From Actinomycetota bacterium (lineage in GTDB: Bacteria > Actinomycetota > Actinomycetes > Nanopelagicales > Nanopelagicaceae): a stretch of 32,853 bases of DNA. The position numbers and the translations under genes are program-made. The notes under the pieces were generated by a model, which was not told the DNA's origin, made no database searches, and saw only the letters and a list, made by a program, of their open reading frames with translations. The stretch covers positions 1 through 32,853 of the forward strand of contig WLIL01000004.1 in assembly GCA_009702245.1 (NCBI GenBank), read 5' to 3'. Numbering within the stretch: position 1 is the stretch's first letter; each line of letters begins with the position of its first letter. Shown here in pieces: positions 1-8,698 of this stretch.

Positions 1-401
1 GCCTTCAACGTATGGGCGAAGTCCTCGGCTCAGCTGAGCCGCTCTCAACCTCAAAGAATTATCACGAGTTCTTGATGCGCACCATCGTTGGCGAAGATAA
101 AGCCCCGGCCTGGAATTGGGTGAAGAACGCAGTAGCTGCAGAGTATGACGAGACGCTGGCGCACCTCATGAGCGGCATTTGGAGTGATCGCGCTGAAGAG
201 ATTGGCAAAATGTTAGAAAGTGCCAAATCTTCTGGAAAACTCCGCAGTGATTCCGATGTCTTTGCCATGAAAGAGATTGCGCTTGCTTTCTACTACGGCA
301 TGGCTGTTATTACGCACACACGTGATATTGATGAAGCCGCAGCCGAACGCATCGTTGCCAGTTGGCAAGAGATGTGGAGCACCTTCGAAACCAAGAAGTA
401 A
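1..401 (+). CDS. C-terminal part of a probable TetR-family transcriptional regulator (5' end outside the window)
   Basis: ORF 12..401 stays open upstream to the window edge (frame LQRMGEVL...); helical, ligand-domain-like C-terminus; no HTH visible in the window, so the family call is tentative. Confidence 0.5.
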   Translation, partial: LQRMGEVLGSAEPLSTSKNYHEFLMRTIVGEDKAPAWNWVKNAVAAEYDETLAHLMSGIWSDRAEEIGKMLESAKSSGKLRSDSDVFAMKEIALAFYYGMAVITHTRDIDEAAAERIVASWQEMWSTFETKK

Positions 402-430
402 CGCCTTCGTCTTCTCTTTACTAGAGAGCC

Positions 431-527
431 AACGGGCGCGAATCTGCCACCTTCTTTTTAGGATGGAGTAAACGGGCGCGAATCTGCCACCTTCTTTTTA
501 GGAGGGAGTAAACGGGCGCGAATCTGC
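431..527. repeat. 40-bp tandem repeat, about 2.4 copies (aacgggcgcgaatctgccaccttctttttaggatggagta)
   Basis: Units at 431-470 and 471-510 differ by 1 base; third partial copy 511-527. Lies 30 bp after the stop codon at 399-401. Confidence 0.95.
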
Positions 528-531
528 ATTT

Positions 532-1101
532 TTAGTGCTCAGGTATATGGGCTGCTTTATCCATGACTAGTCGCTTGTCGGCCACGTAATCCATGATGGC
601 AAAAATGAGCCCGGAGACGACGAATGTAAGGTGAATCGCAATCCGGTATTTGATGACTTGAGGATTGAGATCATGCGATGCCTCTACGAAGTCCTTGAGG
701 AGTTCAATGACCGAAATTGCTACGAGCGAGCCGATCAACTTCATCTTCAAACCTGAGTAGTCGACTTTACCCATCCAGGCAGGTCGGTCTTCGGAGTGCT
801 TCGCTACGTTGATCTTCGATACGAAATTCTCGTATCCGGCAAAGATCATCAGCACGATGAGGTTGCCGAGCAGTGTGGTGTCGAGGAGCCCCAAGACTCC
901 AAGTGCGATGTTCTGTGACGATTCGCTCCAAATGACGCTTGCGAGGTCGATGAAGTCGTGGATGAAGCGCACGAGTAAGACCGCGAGGCTGAGAAGCAGA
1001 CCCAGGTACATGGGTGCCATCAGCCACCGCCCTCCGAAGAGCACGCGCTCGAGGAGATTCTCCATGGGTGAGAAACGGTTCTTGGAAGGGTTCGAATTCA
1101 T
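532..1101 (-). CDS. YqhA/UPF0114 family membrane protein
   Basis: ORF 532..1119; likely start MNSNPSKNRF at 1101. Several hydrophobic helices, 'LERVLFGGRWLMAPMYLGLLLSLAVLL' and 'LLDTTLLGNLIVLMIFAGYENFVSK' typical of UPF0114. Confidence 0.85.
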   Translation of the reverse strand: MNSNPSKNRFSPMENLLERVLFGGRWLMAPMYLGLLLSLAVLLVRFIHDFIDLASVIWSESSQNIALGVLGLLDTTLLGNLIVLMIFAGYENFVSKINVAKHSEDRPAWMGKVDYSGLKMKLIGSLVAISVIELLKDFVEASHDLNPQVIKYRIAIHLTFVVSGLIFAIMDYVADKRLVMDKAAHIPEH

Positions 1102-1271
1102 GTGGCAAAAGTACCTCATCTGGGTACTTCAGGCAGGATTAAGGCGGCGATTGGCTCTCCTGACCAGGCGGTAGAATGAGAGAAACTACATAGTGACGGA
1201 ATTTAGCTTTCCGTCCCCATGGCTCGCGTTTCCTCCTTCCACTGTGGAGTAGGCAACGGGTCGCTTGTACT

Positions 1272-1643
1272 GGGGGTGAACGGTCTCGACTACGGATGTT
1301 GAGGCAGGGGAAGCGGGCCGAGGAAGCCGGGATGATCTCGTAAACCAATAACCCGTGCAAAAAAATAAGTGCCAATAAAACGGCCACTGATTTCGCCCTC
1401 GCTGCATAAGCGAGCCTTCGAAATCCGTTAGCCCAGGGTCGCTCTCGACCTGGAATCTAGCGTCGCTAGAGAGCTCTACCTGCCAGGGGTGCATCGAACT
1501 CTGTTGGGGAAATCTTTTCGATGATGAGTCCGGCGATCACTTGTGCGCGTGTGGATCGGGACTGAGAAACCGCTTAGCGTAATACGCCCGTAGAAGACCT
1601 GGTTTAATGCCGAAGGACGCGGGTTCGATTCCCGCCACCTCCA
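1272..1643 (+). ncRNA. ssrA: tmRNA (transfer-messenger RNA)
   Basis: 5' GGGGGTGAACGGTCTCGAC and 3' GGACGCGGGTTCGATTCCCGCCACCTCCA; acceptor stem GGGGGTG (1272-1278) pairs with CACCTCC (1636-1642). Internal tag ORF at 1371-1409 reads ANKTATDFALAA-stop, preceded by ATAAGTGCC, similar to mycobacterial ATAAGCGCC. CCA not encoded. Confidence 0.95.
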
Positions 1644-1662
1644 CTGATATGCGAGCCGCATT

Positions 1663-1706
1663 GTTCCACTCAGAGGAATTCTTCGTTCCTTTGAGTGGAA
1701 CTTTCT
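1663..1706 (+). terminator. Probable intrinsic terminator of tmRNA
   Basis: Inverted repeat gttccactcagaggaa-ttcttcg-ttcctttgagtggaac (one G.U) followed by TTT, 20 bp after the tmRNA 3' end. Confidence 0.8.
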
Positions 1707-1833
1707 GGTTTATTGGCTGATGAGTTTCAGGCGCAGCACGATTGCATCACAATTCCCCATTTCGCCTGGCTCCCTGTGCTTGAATTCCATTCATGATTCC
1801 ACTGCGCAGGTGGATATCGATACGGGAGGGCTC

Positions 1834-3084
1834 ATGTCTACTTCTCAGGGCGAGATAATTGAAGCTGATATTGCCATCGTAGGTGGCGGTGTGGCTGGAT
1901 CAGCGTTGGCAGCAGCTCTGCGCAACTCTGAATATAAAATTGTGGTGATCGATAAGCGCACCGCGCCACTCGACTCGTCTCGTGGGGATAATTTCACTCC
2001 CGCCAACGCTGAGATCTTTTCGCAGTGGGGCGTTCTGGATGAGTTCATCAAACGTGGGGCTACTAAGCGTGTGGGCGCTGAGTTTCGCACCTCTGCAGGG
2101 GAAGTCCTCCTCACCTCTTCATATAGCGAAATAGATATTCCAGAGCCGTACTTCTTGGTCTATCACCACGATTTAATGGCTGAGACTTTTCAAGAGATTG
2201 CATCTGAAAATCCAAATTACCAACTCTTGCAACCTTACTCGGTAAAGGGATTTGAGATTGAAGCTGGAAGCATCAAGAGCATTACCGCAACTTCAAATGA
2301 AGGTAAGCAGATCGAGGTGCGCGCACCACTCGTCATTGCTTCTGATGGCTCATCCTCGAACGTTCGTACTGCATTGGGGTTTCCGACTTTCGAGCATCCC
2401 TATCAGCACAATCTAGTTTCTATTTTTGCGCCATATCCGAAAGAGCTCACGCCACAGAATTATTTCTATAGATACTCCGACCCTTCAGGCCACGTCATCA
2501 TTCAGCATCGAAATAACGGCACGGCTAAAGTAATTCTTGCCGTTGGCGAAGAAGGTATGCCTTGGTGGAAGGGCGCAACACCGGAACAGCGAGCTGAATT
2601 TTTGGCGCGTCGTGCACCGATCCTTGAAGGAATTGAAACGGAGATGGCTGGTTTCTACCCTGCACGCATGATTCACGCACTCCAGTACGTCTCGGGTAAC
2701 ACAGTTCTCATTGGAGACGCCGCGCACACAATCCATCCAGCTCGTGGCCAAGGGCTCAATATGGGTATATCCGCGCTTCCAAACTTGTTGGCGAAATTAC
2801 CAACTGCTGCTGAGTTGAAAGACCCCAATAAGGTTCGAGAAGCGCTACTTGCATTTGAAGCAATTCAAAAGCCTTTGTACGAGCGCTCGATTGCCCGCAA
2901 CCACGTCGCTGCTATGGATATGGAAGCTGCGGCCGGGGAGAACCATGAGTTCGTCATCAAGCGGCAGGATGAGGCGCTTCGAAAGGTAGCGGCGACCCCA
3001 GCCATCAGACGTCGGTACCTGCATGAGAGCACCGGGTACCCACTGCCAAGTTCGCCGGTGACAAACGCGCAGTACCAGGTCTAA
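1834..3084 (+). CDS. FAD-dependent monooxygenase (FAD_binding_3 / UbiH-like aromatic hydroxylase), copy 1
   Basis: ORF 1720..3084; preferred start ATG 1834 after 'gggaggg'. DIAIVGGGVAGSALAAALR (GxGxxG), 'LVIASDGSSSNVR', 'VLIGDAAHTIHPARGQGLNMGI' (GD motif). Confidence 0.9.
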   Translation: MSTSQGEIIEADIAIVGGGVAGSALAAALRNSEYKIVVIDKRTAPLDSSRGDNFTPANAEIFSQWGVLDEFIKRGATKRVGAEFRTSAGEVLLTSSYSEIDIPEPYFLVYHHDLMAETFQEIASENPNYQLLQPYSVKGFEIEAGSIKSITATSNEGKQIEVRAPLVIASDGSSSNVRTALGFPTFEHPYQHNLVSIFAPYPKELTPQNYFYRYSDPSGHVIIQHRNNGTAKVILAVGEEGMPWWKGATPEQRAEFLARRAPILEGIETEMAGFYPARMIHALQYVSGNTVLIGDAAHTIHPARGQGLNMGISALPNLLAKLPTAAELKDPNKVREALLAFEAIQKPLYERSIARNHVAAMDMEAAAGENHEFVIKRQDEALRKVAATPAIRRRYLHESTGYPLPSSPVTNAQYQV

Positions 3085-3153
3085 TCGGCCTCTCAGGTAT
3101 ATGGTCTCGCCGACCTGTGAGGTATCAGATTTAGCGGATCTGTAAGGTATCAA
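3079..3153. repeat. 25-bp degenerate tandem repeat, 3 copies, first overlapping the stop codon of the upstream CDS
   Basis: gtctaatcggcctctcaggtatatg / gtctcgccgacctgtgaggtatcag / atttagcggatctgtaaggtatcaa; GGTAT anchors at 3096, 3121, 3146 (period 25). Confidence 0.75.
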
Positions 3154-3313
3154 ATTTGATCGTTTTTTAAGCAAGTTTTGTTGAAGTTTTGTTGCGCCTA
3201 GTGGAACTTTGAAAAAGAAAATTATCTTCTTGCTTGCCTACTTCTAGATAGTTCGGGAGCAAACTATCTTGTAGACGCATCCCTTTGGGTCCGTCTTGGT
3301 GAGCGAGGAATAG

Positions 3314-4555
3314 ATGAGTGAAATAGGCGAAATTATCGATACAGATATTGTCATCGTCGGAGGGGGAGTTGCTGGTTCCGCTCTTGCTGCTGCGCTTCGA
3401 AATTCCGGCCACCGGCTCGTCGTGATTGACCAACGCACTGGACCAATCGATACCTCACGTGGCGATCATTTCTCACCCGTCAACGTGGAGGCCTTCGCTG
3501 ATTGGGGGATCCTCGATGGATTCTTTGCCAAAGGTGCCACCAAGCGCATCGGTCACGAATTTCGCACTTCAAGCGGCGAAGTTTTGGTTTCAGCGGAGTA
3601 CGCCGAGCTCGGCATCAAGTACCCATATTTTTTGGTCTATCACCATGACTTGATGGCAGAAACGTTCCAGGAATTCGCTGCCGAAAGTAAAAACTATCAA
3701 CTGTTCCAGCCATACGCGGCGAAGAGTTTTGATATTGAAGATGGAACCATCAAAAGTGTGACAGCCGTTAGTCCTGAGGGAAAGTGCATTACGGTACGAG
3801 CACATCTCGTCATTGCTTCTGATGGCGCGGCTTCGCCGATTCGTGCGGCCCTGCGCTTTCCCACCTTCGAGCACCCTTATCGACGTACGATGGTGGCATT
3901 CTTTGCGATGCGTCCAAATGATCTATCTCCACAAGAATACTTCTTTCGCTACTCCGATCCATCAGGTGTGCTGGTAATTCAACAACGCAATGATGGCCAG
4001 ATAAAAATCACCATGCCGATCGGTGATGAGGGCGTTCCGTGGTGGAAAGTTTCTTCGCAAGAACAGCGCGCCGAAGTATTGGGGGAGCGCGCACACATTC
4101 TGCGGGGTGTAGATACCGAACTGGGTGGTTTCTATCCCGTGCGGATGATTCATGCTCTGCAATACGTTTCTGGAAATACAGTCTTGGTGGGAGATGCCGC
4201 GCATGCCATTCACCCCGCACGTGGTCAGGGGCTCAATATGGGAATTGGCGCACTCTCCGAGTTGTTGAAGCACATTCCTTCACCTTCAGACATCTCCAAC
4301 CCCGCAAAAGTTGCGGCCGGATTACTTGCGTATGAGGCAGTGCAGAAGCCGAAATATGAGCGCGTGATGGCGCGTAATCACGCGGCCGCGATGGATATGG
4401 AACTTTCGGCTGACGATAACCATGAGTTCTTCCTCAAGCGTCAGGATGAAGCTATTCGAAAGATGGCATTGATCCCAGAGGCGCGCAGGCTCCATTTGTT
4501 AGAAGGGACCGGTTACCACTTCGGAGTGCCAGGGGTTGACGAAGTCGAATTCTAA
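3314..4555 (+). CDS. FAD-dependent monooxygenase, copy 2 (paralogue of 1834..3084)
   Basis: DIVIVGGGVAGSALAAALRNSGHRLVVIDQRT; 'VLVGDAAHAIHPARGQGLNMGI'; alignable with copy 1 along the whole length. Confidence 0.9.
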   Translation: MSEIGEIIDTDIVIVGGGVAGSALAAALRNSGHRLVVIDQRTGPIDTSRGDHFSPVNVEAFADWGILDGFFAKGATKRIGHEFRTSSGEVLVSAEYAELGIKYPYFLVYHHDLMAETFQEFAAESKNYQLFQPYAAKSFDIEDGTIKSVTAVSPEGKCITVRAHLVIASDGAASPIRAALRFPTFEHPYRRTMVAFFAMRPNDLSPQEYFFRYSDPSGVLVIQQRNDGQIKITMPIGDEGVPWWKVSSQEQRAEVLGERAHILRGVDTELGGFYPVRMIHALQYVSGNTVLVGDAAHAIHPARGQGLNMGIGALSELLKHIPSPSDISNPAKVAAGLLAYEAVQKPKYERVMARNHAAAMDMELSADDNHEFFLKRQDEAIRKMALIPEARRLHLLEGTGYHFGVPGVDEVEF

Positions 4556-4709
4556 GGAACGGAGAATCGACTACTTCACAGAGTCGAATTCTAAGAAACG
4601 GAGAATCGACTACTTCACAGAGTCGAATTCTAAGGAAAGGAGAATCGACTACTTCACAGAGTCAAATTCTAAGGAACGGAGAATCGACTACTTCACAGAG
4701 TCGAATTCT
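4543..4709. repeat. 39-bp tandem repeat, about 4.3 copies, first copy containing the stop codon of the upstream CDS
   Basis: agtcgaattctaaggaacggagaatcgactacttcacag starting at 4543, 4582, 4621, 4660, 4699. Each unit contains the inverted repeat GTCGAATTCT...AGAATCGAC. Confidence 0.97.
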
Positions 4710-4769
4710 CGAGAGTTCAACAGGGGTAGGACGGTTGAGATGGACCAGAGGTGGTCGATCTTGATCTGG

Positions 4770-4818
4770 AATGGCGATGGATGCACGTTTGACGTGTATC
4801 CATCGCCATTTCTCGTTA
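4770..4818 (+). terminator. Hairpin, candidate transcription terminator or leader hairpin just before the MFS gene
   Basis: aatggcgatggatgcacg-tttga-cgtgtatccatcgccatt (one G.T) followed by tctcgtt; 18-bp stem. Confidence 0.55.
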
Positions 4819-4828
4819 GGCTCGCGAG

Positions 4829-6052
4829 GTGAGTGATTCTTCAGTGGCTATCGTGCGCAGGCGCACGATTCAGACTCTCTCAGCAGCACAAGTCTTCTCT
4901 GGAATAGGTGTGGCAGGAGCCGTGCCTGCAGGGGGCCTCCTGGTCTTGGAAGTCTCTGGGAGCGAATCACTTTCCGGGCTGGCGCAAACTTTTAGTGTGC
5001 TCGGTGCCGCATTGATGGCAATACCGTTGGCCTCACTCACTGTTCGTGGTGGCCGGCGTCTGGCTCTCTCCACCGGATATATCGTCGGCGCGATGGGGGC
5101 GGCAGCGGCAGTCATCGGTGGGAGTATGAGCTTTCTTCCGCTCATCCTCTTCGGGACGATGATGGTCGGAGGTGCATCAGCGGCGGGATACCAAACTCGA
5201 TTTGCGGCGGTTGATCTCTCTAGCGAAGAACATCGCGCTCGCGATCTCTCACTGGTTGTGTGGGCCGGAACTGTAGGCGCAGTGGCGGGTCCAAACCTGC
5301 TTGAATTCTCTGGCTCGATTGCCACCTCACTTGGTATGCGCGAATTGGTCGGCCCGTATCTCTTCGCCGGCTCGATGTTGCTAGTGGGAGTAGCAATTAT
5401 CTGGACGCGGCTACGACCTGATCCCTATCTCTTCTCACGCCGTGATGCGAGCGATCCGGTGAAACGTGAACGCGGAACAACGAAGCGAGCGTTCGTCACT
5501 ATTCGCGCCTCCCGCCCTGCCACAATCGCGCTAGCGGCAATTGTCGTGGGCCACATCGCAATGGTGAGCATCATGGTGATGACGCCAGTCCATATGCGTC
5601 ACGTCGATGTTTCACTGCAGGTGATTGGCTTAGTCATTAGCGTTCACATTTTGGGCATGTACGCGCTCTCGCCGGTGATGGGTTGGCTCACCGATCGTTA
5701 CGGACGTTATGCGGTCATTCGGTTAGGCGTTCTACTACTACTCCTTTCAGCGCTGGTGGCTGGTACCGCTGCGGCCGACGACGCTATTTCACTCGGCATC
5801 GGACTCTTTCTCCTCGGCTTAGGTTGGTCGGCCACCATCGTTGCGGGATCCACGCTCCTCGCTGAGTCTCTCGATTCAGCAGACCGCCCTGCGGCACAAG
5901 GCGCGTCAGATCTGATGATGAATGGTGCAGGTGCGCTCGGTGGAGTGATGGCCGGCATCATCATTGCTACCGCTAACTACGGTGTGCTCTGCGCCGTAGC
6001 AGCTATTCCGATCGTATTACTTGGGTTAGCCACAGTAAGGCGCGCGAAGTAA
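4829..6052 (+). CDS. MFS transporter
   Basis: GTG start; multiple TM segments; 'VMGWLTDRYGRYAVIRLGVLLLL' typical MFS loop motif. Confidence 0.9.
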   Translation: MSDSSVAIVRRRTIQTLSAAQVFSGIGVAGAVPAGGLLVLEVSGSESLSGLAQTFSVLGAALMAIPLASLTVRGGRRLALSTGYIVGAMGAAAAVIGGSMSFLPLILFGTMMVGGASAAGYQTRFAAVDLSSEEHRARDLSLVVWAGTVGAVAGPNLLEFSGSIATSLGMRELVGPYLFAGSMLLVGVAIIWTRLRPDPYLFSRRDASDPVKRERGTTKRAFVTIRASRPATIALAAIVVGHIAMVSIMVMTPVHMRHVDVSLQVIGLVISVHILGMYALSPVMGWLTDRYGRYAVIRLGVLLLLLSALVAGTAAADDAISLGIGLFLLGLGWSATIVAGSTLLAESLDSADRPAAQGASDLMMNGAGALGGVMAGIIIATANYGVLCAVAAIPIVLLGLATVRRAK

Positions 6053-6056
6053 GAAG

Positions 6057-7526
6057 TTAGGCAGCGAGATCGTTAGGTGGAGCACTTCTCCCCGTGAAAG
6101 TGCGAGCGGGCACGTGGTAGCGATGACCGCTCGGCGCTGTCCAGGTACACGAACCATCTTCATTACTCATCAGAGTCCAACCATCGTGAGTCTTAAGTCG
6201 ATGATGCCTTCGACAGAGGAGACCAAGGTTGGCCCGATTCGTCGCACCTCCTTCGCCCCACGCAATAGCGTGATCGAGATCTGATTTACTCGGGGGTTGT
6301 GCGCAACCGGGGAATCGGCAACTCCCATCCCGAGCAATGATTAATTCTCGCAGGGCAGCAGTCGGCGTATAACTACCCCGGCCGATATCGATGAGATGCC
6401 CGTTCTGCGGATCGGTGATAAATCGACGCCACTTTCCACTCATCGCTAATTCGCGAGCAACAGATGCTGGAATGGCTCCGTATCCGCGTAATTCGCCAGG
6501 CGTATCGGCCAGGCCGAGCAAAGAGGGAAGGCCGATGGTGACATTAATCTGCGCATTATTGCTCTCTTCGCTCACCCGTCCTGCAGGGCTTCTACTCAGT
6601 AATTCGCCATCACTACCAGAGAGTTGCATTAATCGGTGGGCGGAATCTTCGACGAGGAGGATGAAGGCATCTGCCCGCCGAGTCTCTAGCAGATCCGTCC
6701 GTCGCATGAATTGTTGAATCTCTGCAGACGTCGGCGACTTTGAATCCTCCGTTGGCGACGATGAATCTTTCGATACTCTTTGGGGATCCTCCGAGATTCT
6801 TCGGCGCGCACTCTTTCGGGCGCTCCTTTCGTCGTCCTGTGCACGCACGATGCGATTGATGGCATTCATCACGCGTTGTGCGGCTTCTACTGGCAGCAGG
6901 GCAAGAATGGTTGCCATGCCATCGGGCTCTGGATAGCAAATGACGCGACGAGTTCCGCGCGCAGCCGCGTGAACAATCTCGGCCTCCATCGGCGCTACAT
7001 TAACGATTTCGCTTCGCATGTGGCGGGCAAGTTGGGCAGGCGTGTGAAGCTCGGAGTATGCAATGGCTCGTTCCGTGAGTGCGTTGACGCGGGCGCGATC
7101 AATCCCAAGGCGGCGCAGCTCAGTACTTTCGTCGATGATGATGCGCGCATGAGTACGAGAGAGATCCCCAGACTCGAGAGCTCGTTGCAGAGCTGGCATA
7201 TCAACATGGAGCGCGCGGGCAATATCTATTTCGCGTTGCGCACTCCCGCTACTGAGACGAAGAGCGGCAGAAATCTCTTCGCGAGGAGCCTCATCTACCC
7301 CTTGTATCTCTCGGGGTAGATCTTCATCTGCCCGATGTGGTTCTGCGCCAGCGATGGCGAGCACGGCTCGTGATATGAGACTCTCCATCCAACTGTTGCA
7401 CCGACGGAGGAGCGCTAAGTAGTCGACTCTTTCAGCGCGCGAAATCTCGAGCGGATCAATCTGGGCAAGGGCGGCGATCATCTTGGGACCAGGCTCCGAA
7501 GTGAGGAGTTCACTCAATCTGTTCAT
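6057..7526 (-). CDS. HNH endonuclease with DUF222 (13E12-repeat family) N-terminal domain
   Basis: C-terminal 'ARDGSCRFPGCAQPPSKSDLDHAIAWGEGGATNRANLGLLCRRHHRLKTHDGW' HNH motif; N-terminal DUF222-like helical region. Confidence 0.92.
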   Translation of the reverse strand: MNRLSELLTSEPGPKMIAALAQIDPLEISRAERVDYLALLRRCNSWMESLISRAVLAIAGAEPHRADEDLPREIQGVDEAPREEISAALRLSSGSAQREIDIARALHVDMPALQRALESGDLSRTHARIIIDESTELRRLGIDRARVNALTERAIAYSELHTPAQLARHMRSEIVNVAPMEAEIVHAAARGTRRVICYPEPDGMATILALLPVEAAQRVMNAINRIVRAQDDERSARKSARRRISEDPQRVSKDSSSPTEDSKSPTSAEIQQFMRRTDLLETRRADAFILLVEDSAHRLMQLSGSDGELLSRSPAGRVSEESNNAQINVTIGLPSLLGLADTPGELRGYGAIPASVARELAMSGKWRRFITDPQNGHLIDIGRGSYTPTAALRELIIARDGSCRFPGCAQPPSKSDLDHAIAWGEGGATNRANLGLLCRRHHRLKTHDGWTLMSNEDGSCTWTAPSGHRYHVPARTFTGRSAPPNDLAA

Positions 7527-7641
7527 GGCTCAATTTTCTCGAACACCACTGACATTTACTGGATCAAGAAGACTTTGAGTCATCACCTTCATCACGCCTT
7601 TAACGGAAAGTTATAAAACCTAGAAAAACTCCTGCATCATC

Positions 7642-7684
7642 GCGATTGTGGAGAGTTCGAAGCGATTGTGGAGAGTTCGAAGCG
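7642..7684. repeat. 20-bp perfect tandem duplication (gcgattgtggagagttcgaa x2)
   Basis: 7642-7661 and 7662-7681 identical; ends 6 bp from the stop codon (7688-7690) of the minus-strand pirin CDS. Confidence 0.95.
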
Positions 7685-7687
7685 TAC

Positions 7688-8698
7688 TTAATTCTCACGA
7701 ACGGTCGTAGGAGCACCGGTATGCACTGTGGAATGCTCTGCGGGTTTCACACCCAGGCGTCCCTTTTGATAATCCTCAAAAGCTTGCAGCACTTCGGCTT
7801 TGGTATTCATCACGAAGGGTCCCATCCATGCAATGGTCTCCTGGATGGGTGCGCCACCGAGAATCACAAAGTCCACTTCTTTCGCGCGTGACTCTTGAAG
7901 CGATTGCGCGCCAAGTGTGATGGAGTCGCCGGCACCGAAGAGCGCGAGTTGACCCATCTGGATTGGACGCTTCTCGTTTCCCGCCACTCCGCGACCATTC
8001 ATCGTGTAGGCGAGCGCATTAAAATCTGGGCGCCACGGAAGTGTCACCTCTGCGCCGGCAGTAAGTGTCACGTGCAAAATAGTGATCGGCGTATATGTAC
8101 TTCCTGGCCCGTTGATCGGACCGTGTTCGCTCTCGAGTGATCCCGCAATAACCCGAATGAGTGCGCCGCCATCGCTTGAAGTGAGTAGACCCACATCGGT
8201 GGCGCGTAGATCTTGATAGCGCGGCGCTGCCCACTTCTGATTACGTGGCAGATTGACCCAGAGTTGGAATCCATGAAAGAGACCGCCGGAAACTACCAAG
8301 GCCTCTGGTGGAGTCTCAATGTGGAGAATTCCTCCGCCAGCGGTCATCCATTGCGTATCACCATTGGTGATAGTGCCTCCACCACCGTGCGAATCGCGAT
8401 GATCAAATGCGCCATCGATGATGTAAGTAACGGTTTCAAAACCACGATGCGGATGCCATGGTGTTCCCTTCGGTTCACCTGGTGCGTACTCCACCTCGCC
8501 CATCTGATCCATCATGATGAACGGGTCAGCATCTTCAAGTGCGATGCCGGCAAACGCGCGGCGTACTGGGAAACCTTCGCCTTCAAAACCTTGCGGCGCG
8601 GTAGTAATACTGCGAAGCGGCCGCGAAACGGAGGTAAGCGGATTGACTGTGCCCACACGAGGGAGCACAGTCAAATCTGCAACAGTAATCGCTGGCAA
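7688..8698 (-). CDS. Pirin family protein
   Basis: 'DPFIMMDQMGEVEYAPGEPKGTPWHPHRGFETVTYIIDGAFDHRDSHGGGGTITNGDTQWMTAGGGILHIE' pirin cupin motifs. TTG start at 8698; the N-terminus is uncertain. Confidence 0.93.
   Translation of the reverse strand: MPAITVADLTVLPRVGTVNPLTSVSRPLRSITTAPQGFEGEGFPVRRAFAGIALEDADPFIMMDQMGEVEYAPGEPKGTPWHPHRGFETVTYIIDGAFDHRDSHGGGGTITNGDTQWMTAGGGILHIETPPEALVVSGGLFHGFQLWVNLPRNQKWAAPRYQDLRATDVGLLTSSDGGALIRVIAGSLESEHGPINGPGSTYTPITILHVTLTAGAEVTLPWRPDFNALAYTMNGRGVAGNEKRPIQMGQLALFGAGDSITLGAQSLQESRAKEVDFVILGGAPIQETIAWMGPFVMNTKAEVLQAFEDYQKGRLGVKPAEHSTVHTGAPTTVREN

Noticed and set aside
431-527. CRISPR-like array
   Set aside because: Units are directly adjacent with no unique spacers and only about 2.4 copies; no cas genes in the window.
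1139-1494. Minus-strand ORFs of 82 and 102 aa
   Set aside because: They overlap the tmRNA and its upstream region; no family resemblance.
1476-1661. 61-aa minus-strand ORF containing WRWRESNPRPSA
   Set aside because: Classic false ORF: the antisense of the tmRNA 3' T-arm/acceptor sequence.
4543-4709. CRISPR array interpretation of the 39-bp repeat
   Set aside because: No spacers between units; pure tandem repeat derived from the gene end.
1272-4709. Integrated island at the tmRNA 3' end
   Set aside because: I found no integrase and no second copy of the tmRNA 3' terminus in the window; retained only as a question in the findings.
4536-4832. 98-aa ORF with 13-residue repeats (ESNSKERRIDYFT)n
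   Set aside because: The 39-bp unit keeps every stop-free frame open; the start lies inside the monooxygenase 3' end, without RBS, and the repeat originates from that gene's own terminal codons. Treated as a DNA/RNA repeat, not a protein.
6780-7319. 179-aa plus-strand ORF
   Set aside because: Antisense to the DUF222/HNH endonuclease.
6057-7526. DUF222/HNH protein as a novel mobile element
   Set aside because: 13E12/DUF222-HNH genes are very common in actinobacteria; no terminal repeats or target duplication seen.
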